The position numbers and the translations under genes are program-made. A stretch of DNA of 64,000 nucleotides from Oscillospiraceae bacterium (GTDB taxonomy: Bacteria > Bacillota > Clostridia > Oscillospirales > Oscillospiraceae), in contig JAAWKB010000002.1 of assembly GCA_022797115.1 (NCBI GenBank), positions 1 to 64,000 on the forward strand, given 5' to 3'. Below are positions 34,336-41,414 of this stretch, piece by piece; position 1 is the first letter of the stretch, and each line of letters opens with the position of its first letter. The notes below the pieces were generated by a model. That model was not told the DNA's origin. It was given only the letters and a program-made list of their open reading frames with translations, and did not search any database.

Positions 34336-35418
34336 TCATTTGATTTGGAAGGACGCTGTGACCGCTGCGCCGCCTGCCTCTCGGTTCTCCAGACGGAGAT
34401 CGCCGCCGTGCTTGCAGCACAAGAGGCCGCTGCTGTATAGGCCCATACCGAAATGCCCATCGGTCCCCTCTGCCGTTCCAAAAGGCTTTGGCCCGTTTTT
34501 TAGCAGTTCAGGGGGGAATCCGGGGCCGTCATCCGCAACGGAGAGAAGCAGCATATTGTTCTCCAGTACGAGGGCAATTTCCAGCTTCTTTTGCGCGAAA
34601 CAGGCCGCGTTTCCAATCAGGTTTTCCGCCACAGTCAGGAAAATCCCGTGGTCAATCTGTACCGATCCCATATCTGGCCCGCAGATCGCCGGTTCCCGCC
34701 CCGGGGCCAACAGCCGCGCCGTTTCCGCCAGCTCTGCGCGCAGGTCCACCCAGGCCACGCCGGCGGGTTGCACCGGCATTTGCTCCAGCCGCTGAATGCT
34801 GCTCATGGCCTCCACATACCGCTCAATTCGCAATGTGTAGCTCTCCAGGCGGTCAAGGGCCTGCTGATTGGAGGCGTCCTGGCGCAGTAATTTGACGTTC
34901 CCCTTCAAGACAGTGATGGGATTGCGCAGATCGTGGGCAAAGGCGGCATTGAGCCGCTTTCGTTCCTCCGCCTGCCGCCATAATTCCTGATTTGTCTTCA
35001 GCAGCTCCAGCCTCATGTTTTCAAATGCCGTGCAGATTTGCCCCAGTTCGTCAGCGGAGAGGTTGGGGATGGTGAAATCCAGATCATGGGCCTGGACCCG
35101 CTGCGTCCCCTCCAGCAGCAGGGCGAGGGGTTCTTTCAGTTTCCAGCGGTAAAAGAGCATTCCAGCTGCCGCCAGACCGGCTGCCGGAAACAGGATGCAG
35201 CCCAGCAGAAAGATAAGATCCACTGCTGCCCGCATCCTCATTTGCTCTGGCGTGGGCGCAGGCAGCGGCTGGATCACGCCGTTGCTGTCGACCATCACCC
35301 CGCCTGACGGATATTGGGACGAAACCGCCTGGCACCCTTTCCACAGCAGGGCCGTCAGGATCAGCGCCGCCAGCAGTCCGCAGAGGGTCAGCAGAAAAAA
35401 GGACCGCCGCAGGCTCAT
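34336..35418 (-). CDS. Sensor histidine kinase of the MacB-type exporter locus
   Basis: A 360-residue kinase with two membrane helices (about 8-28 and 75-100) flanking a short external loop, a HAMP-like segment (LLLEGTQRVQAHDLDF), the H-box FAHDLRNPITVLKG, an N-box NLIGNAACFA and the G-box DDGPGFPPELL...GMGLYSSGLL. It follows its regulator gene with a short overlap. I take ATG 35418 (MSLRRSFFLL) as start; a GTG at 35448 is possible and would extend it by 10 residues. Its 3' end abuts the exporter promoter. Confidence 0.88.
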   Translation of the reverse strand: MSLRRSFFLLTLCGLLAALILTALLWKGCQAVSSQYPSGGVMVDSNGVIQPLPAPTPEQMRMRAAVDLIFLLGCILFPAAGLAAAGMLFYRWKLKEPLALLLEGTQRVQAHDLDFTIPNLSADELGQICTAFENMRLELLKTNQELWRQAEERKRLNAAFAHDLRNPITVLKGNVKLLRQDASNQQALDRLESYTLRIERYVEAMSSIQRLEQMPVQPAGVAWVDLRAELAETARLLAPGREPAICGPDMGSVQIDHGIFLTVAENLIGNAACFAQKKLEIALVLENNMLLLSVADDGPGFPPELLKNGPKPFGTAEGTDGHFGMGLYSSGLLCCKHGGDLRLENREAGGAAVTASFQIK

Positions 35419-35423
35419 ATTCT

Positions 35424-36095
35424 TCAGCCGTTCCACCTGTACCCGCACCCCCAGACTGTCTCAATATAGCTGTGGAGCGTATGGACGGCCAGCTTGGCCC
35501 GAATCTTTCGGATATGCTCCATGACAGTATCGCTGCTGCCCTCGCCGTCAATGCCCCACACCGTCTCATAGATCCGTTCCCGGTCGAAAACCTGTCCTGC
35601 ATTCAGGGACAGCAGCTCCAGAATGTCAAATTCCCGGCGGGAAAGCGGTACGGCCCCGCCGCGGACGGTCACAGTCCGGGCGGAGTAGTCCACCACGCAC
35701 TCCCCGAAAAAGCGCAGGTTAGACGGGCTGCTCCTCCGCTGTTCCCGGCGCAGATGGGCGGCGATCCGCGCCGCCAGCTCGTCCAGATCAAAGGGCTTCA
35801 CAATGTAGTCGTCCGCCCCCGCTTGAAAGCCGATGATCTGGTCAGAGGATTCTATGCGGGCTGTTAAAAATAAAATGGGGCAGGACACATGGTCCCGGAT
35901 GGTCTGACAGACAGCCAGGCCGTCCATCCCCGGCATATTGATGTCCAGCAGGATCAGATCCGGTTGTTTCTCCGCCTTTTGAATGGCCTCCTGCCCGCTG
36001 TAGGCTGTCAGAATCTCATATTGCGGGGAAAAGTAAGCTCTCATTGTGTCCACGATACCGCGTTCATCGTCCACAATCAGCAGCGTCGGTTTCAA
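35424..36095 (-). CDS. OmpR-family response regulator of the MacB-type exporter locus
   Basis: A 223-residue regulator. The receiver has LIVDDE, phospho-acceptor Asp51 in LILLDINMPGMDG and Lys in DDYIVKPFD; the C-terminal winged helix ends YIETVWGCGYRW. I start at the TTG at 36095 with GAGAGGAGAA just upstream, because the ATG at 36146 lies upstream of the -10 box of the only promoter. It probably binds the CTTGAG repeats at its own promoter and at the exporter promoter. Confidence 0.9.
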   Translation of the reverse strand: MKPTLLIVDDERGIVDTMRAYFSPQYEILTAYSGQEAIQKAEKQPDLILLDINMPGMDGLAVCQTIRDHVSCPILFLTARIESSDQIIGFQAGADDYIVKPFDLDELAARIAAHLRREQRRSSPSNLRFFGECVVDYSARTVTVRGGAVPLSRREFDILELLSLNAGQVFDRERIYETVWGIDGEGSSDTVMEHIRKIRAKLAVHTLHSYIETVWGCGYRWNG

Positions 36096-36125
36096 ACAGA
36101 TTCTCCTCTCTAAGGGATTTTTTCT

Positions 36126-36158
36126 ATTATACCACATAAATCTCAAGAAAAGCTCAAG
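36126..36158 (-). promoter_or_regulatory. Direct CTTGAG repeat and -10 box: promoter of the two-component genes
   Basis: On the minus strand CTTGAGCTTTTCTTGAGATT has CTTGAG copies at 36153-36158 and 36142-36147, 11 bp apart. TATAAT (36126-36131) follows after 10 bp. Layout and sequence match the site at 34299-34331, indicating autoregulation. Confidence 0.8.
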
Positions 36159-36187
36159 ATTTTCCTGATTATTTTCCTATCATATGC

Positions 36188-36216
36188 TTGTGAAAGCCGC
36201 ATCCTTCCTTTATACT
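36188..36216 (+). promoter_or_regulatory. Promoter of the ECF sigma factor gene
   Basis: TTGTGA (36188-36193), 17 bp, TATACT (36211-36216). CAGGAGG at 36291 precedes the ATG at 36306. Confidence 0.7.
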
Positions 36217-36305
36217 ATCCATCGCAGACAGAACCGGCTGAAACGGTATCATTTCTTTGTCACAAATCCAGTTCATGCCAGTCAAATCCTACAGGAGGTG
36301 TTTTT

Positions 36306-37151
36306 ATGAACACAAAAGAAAATCAACCATTAGCCGCTCTGATTGAACAGGCCACCGCTGGGGATAGAGCTGCGCTGGAGACGGTGCTGGCCGGTGTGCA
36401 GGATCTGGTATTCAACCTATCCCTGCGGATGCTGGGTACCTTCCATGATGCGGAAGATGCGTCCCAGGACATTTTGTTGAAAATCATGACCCATCTGTCA
36501 TCTTTCAAGGGGGAGAGCGCCTTTACGACCTGGGTATTTCGCATTGCAGTGAACCATCTCAAGGACTACAGGAAGTATATGTTCGCTCAGTTCCCTCTAA
36601 GCTTTGAGTACTACGGAAACGACATCCGCAGCGGAAAGGTTCAGGATGTGCCCGACCTGACCCAGAATGTGGAAAAGGCGATTCTGGCCGAGGAGCTGAA
36701 GCTGTCCTGCACAAACGTCATGCTTCAGTGTCTGGACCCGGAGAGCCGCTGTATCTTCATCCTGGGCACGATGTTCCATGTGGACAGCCGGATCGCCGGG
36801 GACATCCTGGGCATCACTCCGGAAGCCTATCGCCAGCGGCTTTCCCGGGTACGGAAAAAGATGGCCGAGTTCCTGTCGGAATACTGCGGCGAGTACGGGC
36901 AGGGTTCCTGCCGCTGTGCCGGCCGGGTGAACTATGCGATACAGAACCACCGGATTGCACCTGGACAGCTGGACTTTACCTCCGCCAAGCCGAGCGATGC
37001 CGCTGTGGAGGTGACAGCGGCTATGGAAGAAATCGACGGATACTCCCAGCAGTTTTCGTTCTGCCGGGCGTACCAGTCCACGGAACGGCTCAAGCAGATG
37101 ATCCGGGACTTTCTGAACGGCCCAGCCTTTTCCACGGTTGCGGGAGCGTAG
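36306..37151 (+). CDS. ECF-type RNA polymerase sigma factor with C-terminal extension
   Basis: A 281-residue protein. Region 2 is visible as DLVFNLSLRMLGTFHDAEDASQDILLKIM with FTTWVFRIAVNHLKD, and region 4 as the helix-turn-helix RIAGDILGITPEAYRQRLSRVRKKM (about 160-190). About 85 further residues follow, including GQGSCRCAGRVNYAI, a Cys-x-Cys segment of unknown role. ECF factors of normal size are about 180 residues, so the tail is an added domain, perhaps a built-in sensor replacing a separate anti-sigma factor. No anti-sigma gene is adjacent. It is followed 11 bp later by a DUF2461 gene. Confidence 0.85.
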   Translation: MNTKENQPLAALIEQATAGDRAALETVLAGVQDLVFNLSLRMLGTFHDAEDASQDILLKIMTHLSSFKGESAFTTWVFRIAVNHLKDYRKYMFAQFPLSFEYYGNDIRSGKVQDVPDLTQNVEKAILAEELKLSCTNVMLQCLDPESRCIFILGTMFHVDSRIAGDILGITPEAYRQRLSRVRKKMAEFLSEYCGEYGQGSCRCAGRVNYAIQNHRIAPGQLDFTSAKPSDAAVEVTAAMEEIDGYSQQFSFCRAYQSTERLKQMIRDFLNGPAFSTVAGA

Positions 37152-37162
37152 GGGGTGGAGAG

Positions 37163-37846
37163 ATGAATACACAGATGATGATGGGCTATCTGACCGAGCT
37201 GAGCGCCAACAATAATCGGGAATGGTACCATGCCCATAAGGCCGGGTACCAGGCGGCCAACGCACAGTTTGAGGAACTGGTTCAGGCTCTGATCCTCCAA
37301 ATCGGGGAATTTGACAGCAGTATCCTCGGCTACGCGCCCAAGGAGCTGACCTTTAAGCTGGTTCGGGACACCAGGTTCAGCCATGACAAGTCCCCTTACA
37401 ACCCGGCGTTCCGGGCGCATATCTCGTCCATGGGAAAGCTGCCTATCCCGGTAGGCTACTATCTGATGCTCAAGCCGGGTGGACAATCCTTTCTGGGCGG
37501 CGGCCTGTTTGCTGATATGTTCAAGGATGCCACCAGGATGGTGCGGGATTACATCTCAGAGCATGGCAGCGAGTGGGAAACGATCATCACTGCCCCGTCT
37601 TTTCAGGAGTGTTTTACGGTGAATGGTACGGCGCTGAAAAATGTCCCAGTTGGATACGAAAAGGATCATCCCCAAGCTGAATATCTAAAGTATAAAAGCT
37701 GGTATCTGGAATATCCGGTCCAAGACGAAGATCTGACGGACGCCGGTCTATTTCTGTCCAAAGCGGTGGGGATCTTCCGCCAGATGAAGCCGTTCAACGA
37801 TTATCTGAACAAGGCTCTTATAGGCTTCAAAATGCCAGAGAGATAG
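37163..37846 (+). CDS. DUF2461 domain protein
   Basis: A 227-residue protein with the DUF2461 pattern: YLTELSANNNREWYHAHKAGYQ at the N-terminus, KLVRDTRFSHDKSPYNPAFRAHIS, then YYLMLKPGGQSFLGGGLF. The family is widespread and has no established biochemical function. The true start is ATG 37163 after GGGGGTGGAG; the longer track ORF (36728) runs inside the sigma factor gene. It is probably co-transcribed with the sigma factor. Confidence 0.88.
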   Translation: MNTQMMMGYLTELSANNNREWYHAHKAGYQAANAQFEELVQALILQIGEFDSSILGYAPKELTFKLVRDTRFSHDKSPYNPAFRAHISSMGKLPIPVGYYLMLKPGGQSFLGGGLFADMFKDATRMVRDYISEHGSEWETIITAPSFQECFTVNGTALKNVPVGYEKDHPQAEYLKYKSWYLEYPVQDEDLTDAGLFLSKAVGIFRQMKPFNDYLNKALIGFKMPER

Positions 37847-37881
37847 CTGGGCAAGGCCGCAAATATCGCTGAGGAACAGTG

Positions 37882-37920
37882 AACGGACAAGGCTTGTTTG
37901 AGCCCTGTCCGTTTCCTTCT
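37882..37920 (+). terminator. Terminator after the DUF2461 gene
   Basis: A stem AACGGACA-A-GGC / GCC-C-TGTCCGTT (11 pairs, one mismatch) with an 8-base loop, then TCCTTCT. The rest of the 285-bp gap before rimM holds only the rimM promoter. Confidence 0.75.
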
Positions 37921-38014
37921 CGCAGGCATTGTCAATTCTGAAAAATCCAGCGCAGCTTAACGCCGCGCCGGCTCTCGCTATACATGTTTTCTTGGCTTAC
38001 CAGCCTATTTATCA

Positions 38015-38043
38015 TTGCCCTTTTCCTGAAAGTATAGTAGAAT
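38015..38043 (+). promoter_or_regulatory. Promoter of rimM-trmD
   Basis: TTGCCC (38015-38020), 17 bp, TAGAAT (38038-38043), 88 bp before the rimM start. AAAGGAG lies at 38116-38122. Confidence 0.65.
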
Positions 38044-38131
38044 AGACCCTGCCAAACCGTTTCCACTTCTTTTTGCTCCCTTTTCTTGCAGGAAAAAGGA
38101 TGGCTACCTTCCAACAAAGGAGAAATATCCC

Positions 38132-38638
38132 ATGGAATGCACATTCATCACCGCCGGGCAGATTGTCAACACCCACGGCATCCGGGGCGAGGTCAAGCTG
38201 CTGCCCCAGGGCGTTGACCTGGATCTCCTGGCCCAATGCGGCGTTTTTTACGTGGACGGCGCCCCTTACACCGCCGCCGCCTGCCGGGAGCACAAGGGCT
38301 GCCTGCTTCTCAAGCTCAAGGGGGTGGACGATATGGACGCCGCCCTGTCCTTGAAGGGGAAACCCGTCTCCATCCTGCGCGCAGGCGCCCCCCTGCCGCC
38401 GGGAGGATACTTTGACCAGGAGCTGGTGGGCCTCACCGCCAGGGACGCCGCCACCGGCGAGGCCCTGGGAACAGTGGAGGAAGTCCTGAGCTACCCCGCC
38501 CACAAAATTTATGCTGTCCGCGGCGGGGCGGACGAGTATTTGATCCCCGCCGTGCCGGCCTTCGTCGCCGCTGTCGACCTGGCGGGCGGGACGATGGATA
38601 TCCATGTGTGGGAGGGGATGGGCAGCCATGCGGATTGA
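38132..38638 (+). CDS. rimM: Ribosome maturation factor RimM
   Basis: A 168-residue 16S processing factor that binds S19 in the 30S head. It shows the N-terminal TAGQIVNTHGIRGEVKLLP motif, the YFDQELVGLTA linker to the PRC-barrel domain and AHKIYAVRGGADEYLIPAVPAFV near the end. It overlaps trmD by 11 bp. In many Firmicutes rpsP and a KH-domain gene precede it; here a terminator and an unrelated gene do. Confidence 0.94.
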   Translation: MECTFITAGQIVNTHGIRGEVKLLPQGVDLDLLAQCGVFYVDGAPYTAAACREHKGCLLLKLKGVDDMDAALSLKGKPVSILRAGAPLPPGGYFDQELVGLTARDAATGEALGTVEEVLSYPAHKIYAVRGGADEYLIPAVPAFVAAVDLAGGTMDIHVWEGMGSHAD

Positions 38639-39422
38639 TATCATGACCCTGTTCCCCGAGACCGTGGGGGATATGATGAACGAATCCATCCTGGGCAGGG
38701 CCCAGGAGCGGGGCTATATCCGTATCGAGGCCCATCAGATCCGGGACTATACGGTCAACAAGCAGAAGCAGGTAGACGACTACCCTTACGGCGGCGGCCG
38801 GGGGGCCGTCATGCAGGCGGACCCCCTTTACCGCTGCTGGGCATCCATTCAAGAGGCATTTGGGACGCCGCGCAGCCGTACCATCTACCTCTCCCCCTGC
38901 GGGACCACCTTCTGCCAGGCCAAGGCCCGGCAGCTGCTGGCGGACTATGACCACCTGATTTTAGTCTGCGGCCACTATGAGGGCATTGACGAGCGGTTTA
39001 TCGAGGAATGCGTGGACGAGGAGATCTCCATGGGGGATTTCGTCCTCACCGGCGGGGAGATCCCGGCTATGGCAGTGGCGGACGCAGTATGCCGGATGGT
39101 GCCTGGGGTCCTGCCGGAGGCGGCCTGCTACGAGGAAGAGAGCCACTGGAACGGCCTGCTGGAATACCCACAGTACAGCCGCCCGGAGACGTGGCATGGC
39201 CGGAAGGTGCCGGAGGTCCTCCTCAGCGGCCACCATGCCAACGTAGCAGCGTGGCGGCTGCGCCAGTCCATGCTGCGCACCCTCCGCCGCCGGCCGGACA
39301 TGTTCCGGGAGGCGGATTTCCAGGGCACCAAGGCCAGCCGGAAGCTGCTGGCGGAGGTCTATGGGGAGCTGGAGAGGGAGAAGGGCTCAACCACCGGTTT
39401 ACCCGGCGAATCGACCAATTAG
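38628..39422 (+). CDS. trmD: tRNA (guanine-37-N1)-methyltransferase
   Basis: A 264-residue SPOUT enzyme that methylates G37 of tRNAs to prevent frameshifting. Residues 1-45 include MTLFPETVGDMMNESILGRA; the knot holds VDDYPYGGGRGAVMQADPLY, LVCGHYEGIDERFIEECVDEEISMGDFVLTGGE and the WHGRKVPEVLLSGHHANV active-site segment. The start ATG 38628 lies inside the rimM end, with GGAGGGGATGGG upstream. Downstream rplS is missing. Confidence 0.95.
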   Translation: MRIDIMTLFPETVGDMMNESILGRAQERGYIRIEAHQIRDYTVNKQKQVDDYPYGGGRGAVMQADPLYRCWASIQEAFGTPRSRTIYLSPCGTTFCQAKARQLLADYDHLILVCGHYEGIDERFIEECVDEEISMGDFVLTGGEIPAMAVADAVCRMVPGVLPEAACYEEESHWNGLLEYPQYSRPETWHGRKVPEVLLSGHHANVAAWRLRQSMLRTLRRRPDMFREADFQGTKASRKLLAEVYGELEREKGSTTGLPGESTN

Positions 39423-39425
39423 CGG

Positions 39426-39455
39426 TTGCTTTTCCCACCCTGGACGGCCTACAAT
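39426..39455 (+). promoter_or_regulatory. Promoter of the XRE membrane regulator
   Basis: TTGCTT (39426-39431), 18 bp, TACAAT (39450-39455). AAAGGAGGG precedes the ATG at 39485. Confidence 0.65.
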
Positions 39456-39484
39456 AGCCCCAACACATAAAGGAGGGCACGAAC

Positions 39485-40282
39485 ATGGAAGAGAATCCGA
39501 TCTGCCTGTTTATCCGGGACCGGCGGCTGGAGCTGGGCCTGACCCAGCAGCAGCTGGCGGACCGGCTGGGCATCACCGATAAGGCGGTGAGCAAGTGGGA
39601 GCGGGGGGTCTGCTATCCGGACATCACGCTCCTGCGCACCTTGGCGGACGCGCTGGAGGTGACGGTCTCCGAGCTGCTGGCCGGGCAGCGGGATGAGGCC
39701 GCCCCGGTACCGTCAGAGCTGACGGACGTGGTGCTGGACACGGTCAGCTATGCGGAGACGGCCCGGCGGAAAAACAGCGGCTGGCGGTTCTGGCTGTTTG
39801 TGGCCCTCACCGCCGGCTGCCTGATAGCGGCGCTGGTGCTGTCCATTATCCTCCTGACCGTGGACAGCGAGCATAAGCAGGCCATGCTGCTGGCCATCAA
39901 ATGCGTGGCCTTTGGCTGGGCGCTCTGCTGCCCCCTGCTGCGCTCAGCGCGGCCCGTGCGGGATTTCCTGCTGATGCTGTCGTTTGCTATCGTACCCTTC
40001 CTCACGCAGTTCCCCGGCTGGTACTGGACCCCCTGGATTGCCCTGCTCTCTGTCATCTATCTGTGGGCTGTGTATTTTATCTGCCGGAGATGGCTGCGGC
40101 AGCGGCTGTGGCTGGCAGCGGGGTGGAGCCTCCTGCTGTGCGTCCCCCTGTCCTTTGGAATCCTCTGTATCCTGGCATCACGCGGCATCTACGGCAGCCT
40201 GGCCAACATCACCATTGCCGCCCTGAGCGCCGGCGCGTGCTTTCTCCTTGATTTCGTCCTCCATCGGCGGGAACGGGAATAG
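39485..40282 (+). CDS. XRE-family regulator with C-terminal membrane domain
   Basis: A 265-residue protein. Residues 8-68 form a helix-turn-helix (LFIRDRRLELGLTQQQLADRLGITDKAVSKWERGVCYPDITLLRTLADALEV). From about 100 onward there are four or five hydrophobic helices, so the DNA-binding domain is tethered to the membrane. This layout is common in Clostridia; targets are unknown and no inverted repeat is obvious at its own promoter. It is a single-gene unit ending in a strong hairpin. Confidence 0.88.
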   Translation: MEENPICLFIRDRRLELGLTQQQLADRLGITDKAVSKWERGVCYPDITLLRTLADALEVTVSELLAGQRDEAAPVPSELTDVVLDTVSYAETARRKNSGWRFWLFVALTAGCLIAALVLSIILLTVDSEHKQAMLLAIKCVAFGWALCCPLLRSARPVRDFLLMLSFAIVPFLTQFPGWYWTPWIALLSVIYLWAVYFICRRWLRQRLWLAAGWSLLLCVPLSFGILCILASRGIYGSLANITIAALSAGACFLLDFVLHRRERE

Positions 40283-40327
40283 CCGCCCCGCGGCGTATGT
40301 ATAGGAGCTTCTCTATCATAACAGCCT

Positions 40328-40362
40328 GAACCGGGCAGCCCTCAGCGGGGGCTGCCCGGTTC
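40328..40362. terminator. Strong hairpin between the XRE gene and convergent spoVT
   Basis: A perfect 14-bp stem GAACCGGGCAGCCC / GGGCTGCCCGGTTC with a 7-base loop, followed by TCTCCCT. It probably works for both convergent genes. Confidence 0.85.
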
Positions 40363-40378
40363 TCCCTATCGCAGCTGT

Positions 40379-40921
40379 TCAGTTTTCCATATGCTTTCCC
40401 AAAAAAGCGGCGATGGTCTGGGCCAGCTTGTACTCGGTCTCACCTGTGACCTGGGGGTCGCCGTCCTCTACAAACAGCACCAGTCCCAGCACATCCCCCT
40501 CGGAGATAATGGGGGCCGCCACGGCAGCGCAGAACTTTTCGCCTGACTCTGTGACAAAAATCCGGCGGTCATCACCTGTGTGCTGGTAGATCCGCCGGTC
40601 CTCCATGATCTGCTCCAGCTGGGAGCTGATCCGCTTGCCCATCAGCTCCCGCTTGCCGCCGCCGGCTACGGCGATGATGGTGTCCCGGTCCGTGACGGCG
40701 GTAATCGCGCCGCAGCTCTTGGACAGGGTTTCACAAAATTGGGCCGCAAAGTCGTCCAGCCCGCCCATCAGGGAATACTTCTTAAAGATGACCTCGCCGT
40801 CACGGCTGGTGTAAATCTCTAAGGGGTCGCCCTCCCGAATACGCATCGTGCGCCGGATTTCCTTGGGGATTACCACCCGTCCCAGGTCGTCAATGCGGCG
40901 CACAATTCCGGTTGCTTTCAT
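40379..40921 (-). CDS. spoVT: Stage V sporulation protein T
   Basis: A 180-residue forespore regulator. The N-terminal AbrB-like swapped-hairpin domain reads MKATGIVRRIDDLGRVVIPKEIRRTMRIREGDPLEIYTSRDGEVIFKKYS; a GAF-like domain follows (about 60-180). SpoVT tunes sigma-G dependent genes, including spoVA operons, in Bacillus. The start at 40921 follows GGGAGGAATCGAGA; the track start at 41260 is wrong. A sigma-G-like promoter and a leader hairpin precede it. Its position next to spoVAD-spoVAE remains is noteworthy. Confidence 0.95.
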   Translation of the reverse strand: MKATGIVRRIDDLGRVVIPKEIRRTMRIREGDPLEIYTSRDGEVIFKKYSLMGGLDDFAAQFCETLSKSCGAITAVTDRDTIIAVAGGGKRELMGKRISSQLEQIMEDRRIYQHTGDDRRIFVTESGEKFCAAVAAPIISEGDVLGLVLFVEDGDPQVTGETEYKLAQTIAAFLGKHMEN

Positions 40922-40933
40922 TCTCGATTCCTC

Positions 40934-40988
40934 CCATGTTTTTCTTTGGAAAACATGGATAGTATCCGCAGATATTGGGAAGGTATGC
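40934..40988 (-). promoter_or_regulatory. Sigma-G-like promoter and leader hairpin of spoVT
   Basis: On the minus strand GCATA (40984-40988), 17 bp, GATACTA (40960-40966), close to the sigma-G consensus GHATR / CATnHTA. A hairpin CCATGTTTT / AAAACATGG (40934-40957) lies between it and the start codon and touches the ribosome site GGGAGGA. B. subtilis spoVT is transcribed by sigma-G, which supports the call. Confidence 0.6.
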
Positions 40989-41083
40989 AGATTGCTGGCT
41001 GGATTTGTTTGCCTGCCGCGCAGCGTGCAAACGGTATACAACGCAGGCCCTCCGGGTAAAATAAGGAAAAAGGAGGGATTGGC

Positions 41084-41332
41084 ATGGATCTCAAGCGTCA
41101 GGCGGAGCAGCAGCTCCAGCGGGCAGATTTCAATAAATATGAGCTCCCCGACATCACAGGCATCTCCCTGCCCAACGCCGGCCCCCAGGCAAAGGCCCGG
41201 GCCTTCCTGCGGGCGGCCGGGAACCCGTACCTGTTCCGCGTCGGTGATATCGGCGTCCATGTGGCCTTTTCTGGGGAAACTGGCGACACTTTACAGGATC
41301 GGATGTGCCGTTTGCTGTCAAAATCCATTTAA
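41084..41332 (+). CDS. Small protein of unknown function (DUF6870-like)
   Basis: An 82-residue protein: MDLKRQAEQQLQRADFNKYELPDITGISLP, then AKARAFLRAAGNPYLFRVGDIGVHVAFSG and TLQDRMCRLLSKS. The order NPYxFRxGDxxVxVxFxxxxxTLxDRxxxxL fits the DUF6870 family, whose members (recalled) occur in gut Clostridia, often near recombinases of integrative elements. AAGGAGGGATTGGC precedes the ATG. It lies 82 bp before the recombinase gene and may belong to the same element. Confidence 0.6.
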   Translation: MDLKRQAEQQLQRADFNKYELPDITGISLPNAGPQAKARAFLRAAGNPYLFRVGDIGVHVAFSGETGDTLQDRMCRLLSKSI

Positions 41333-41414
41333 TTTGCGTGGGCTGTATGCTATAATGGCGGCGTGTGATGCGGCCATGGCATACGGCCTTCTATCATTTA
41401 CAAGGAGGTATCCT

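Noticed and set aside
40848-41414. N-terminal extension of the recombinase ORF
   Set aside because: It runs antisense to spoVT and through the DUF6870-like gene. The ribosome site and family N-terminus fix the start at 41415.
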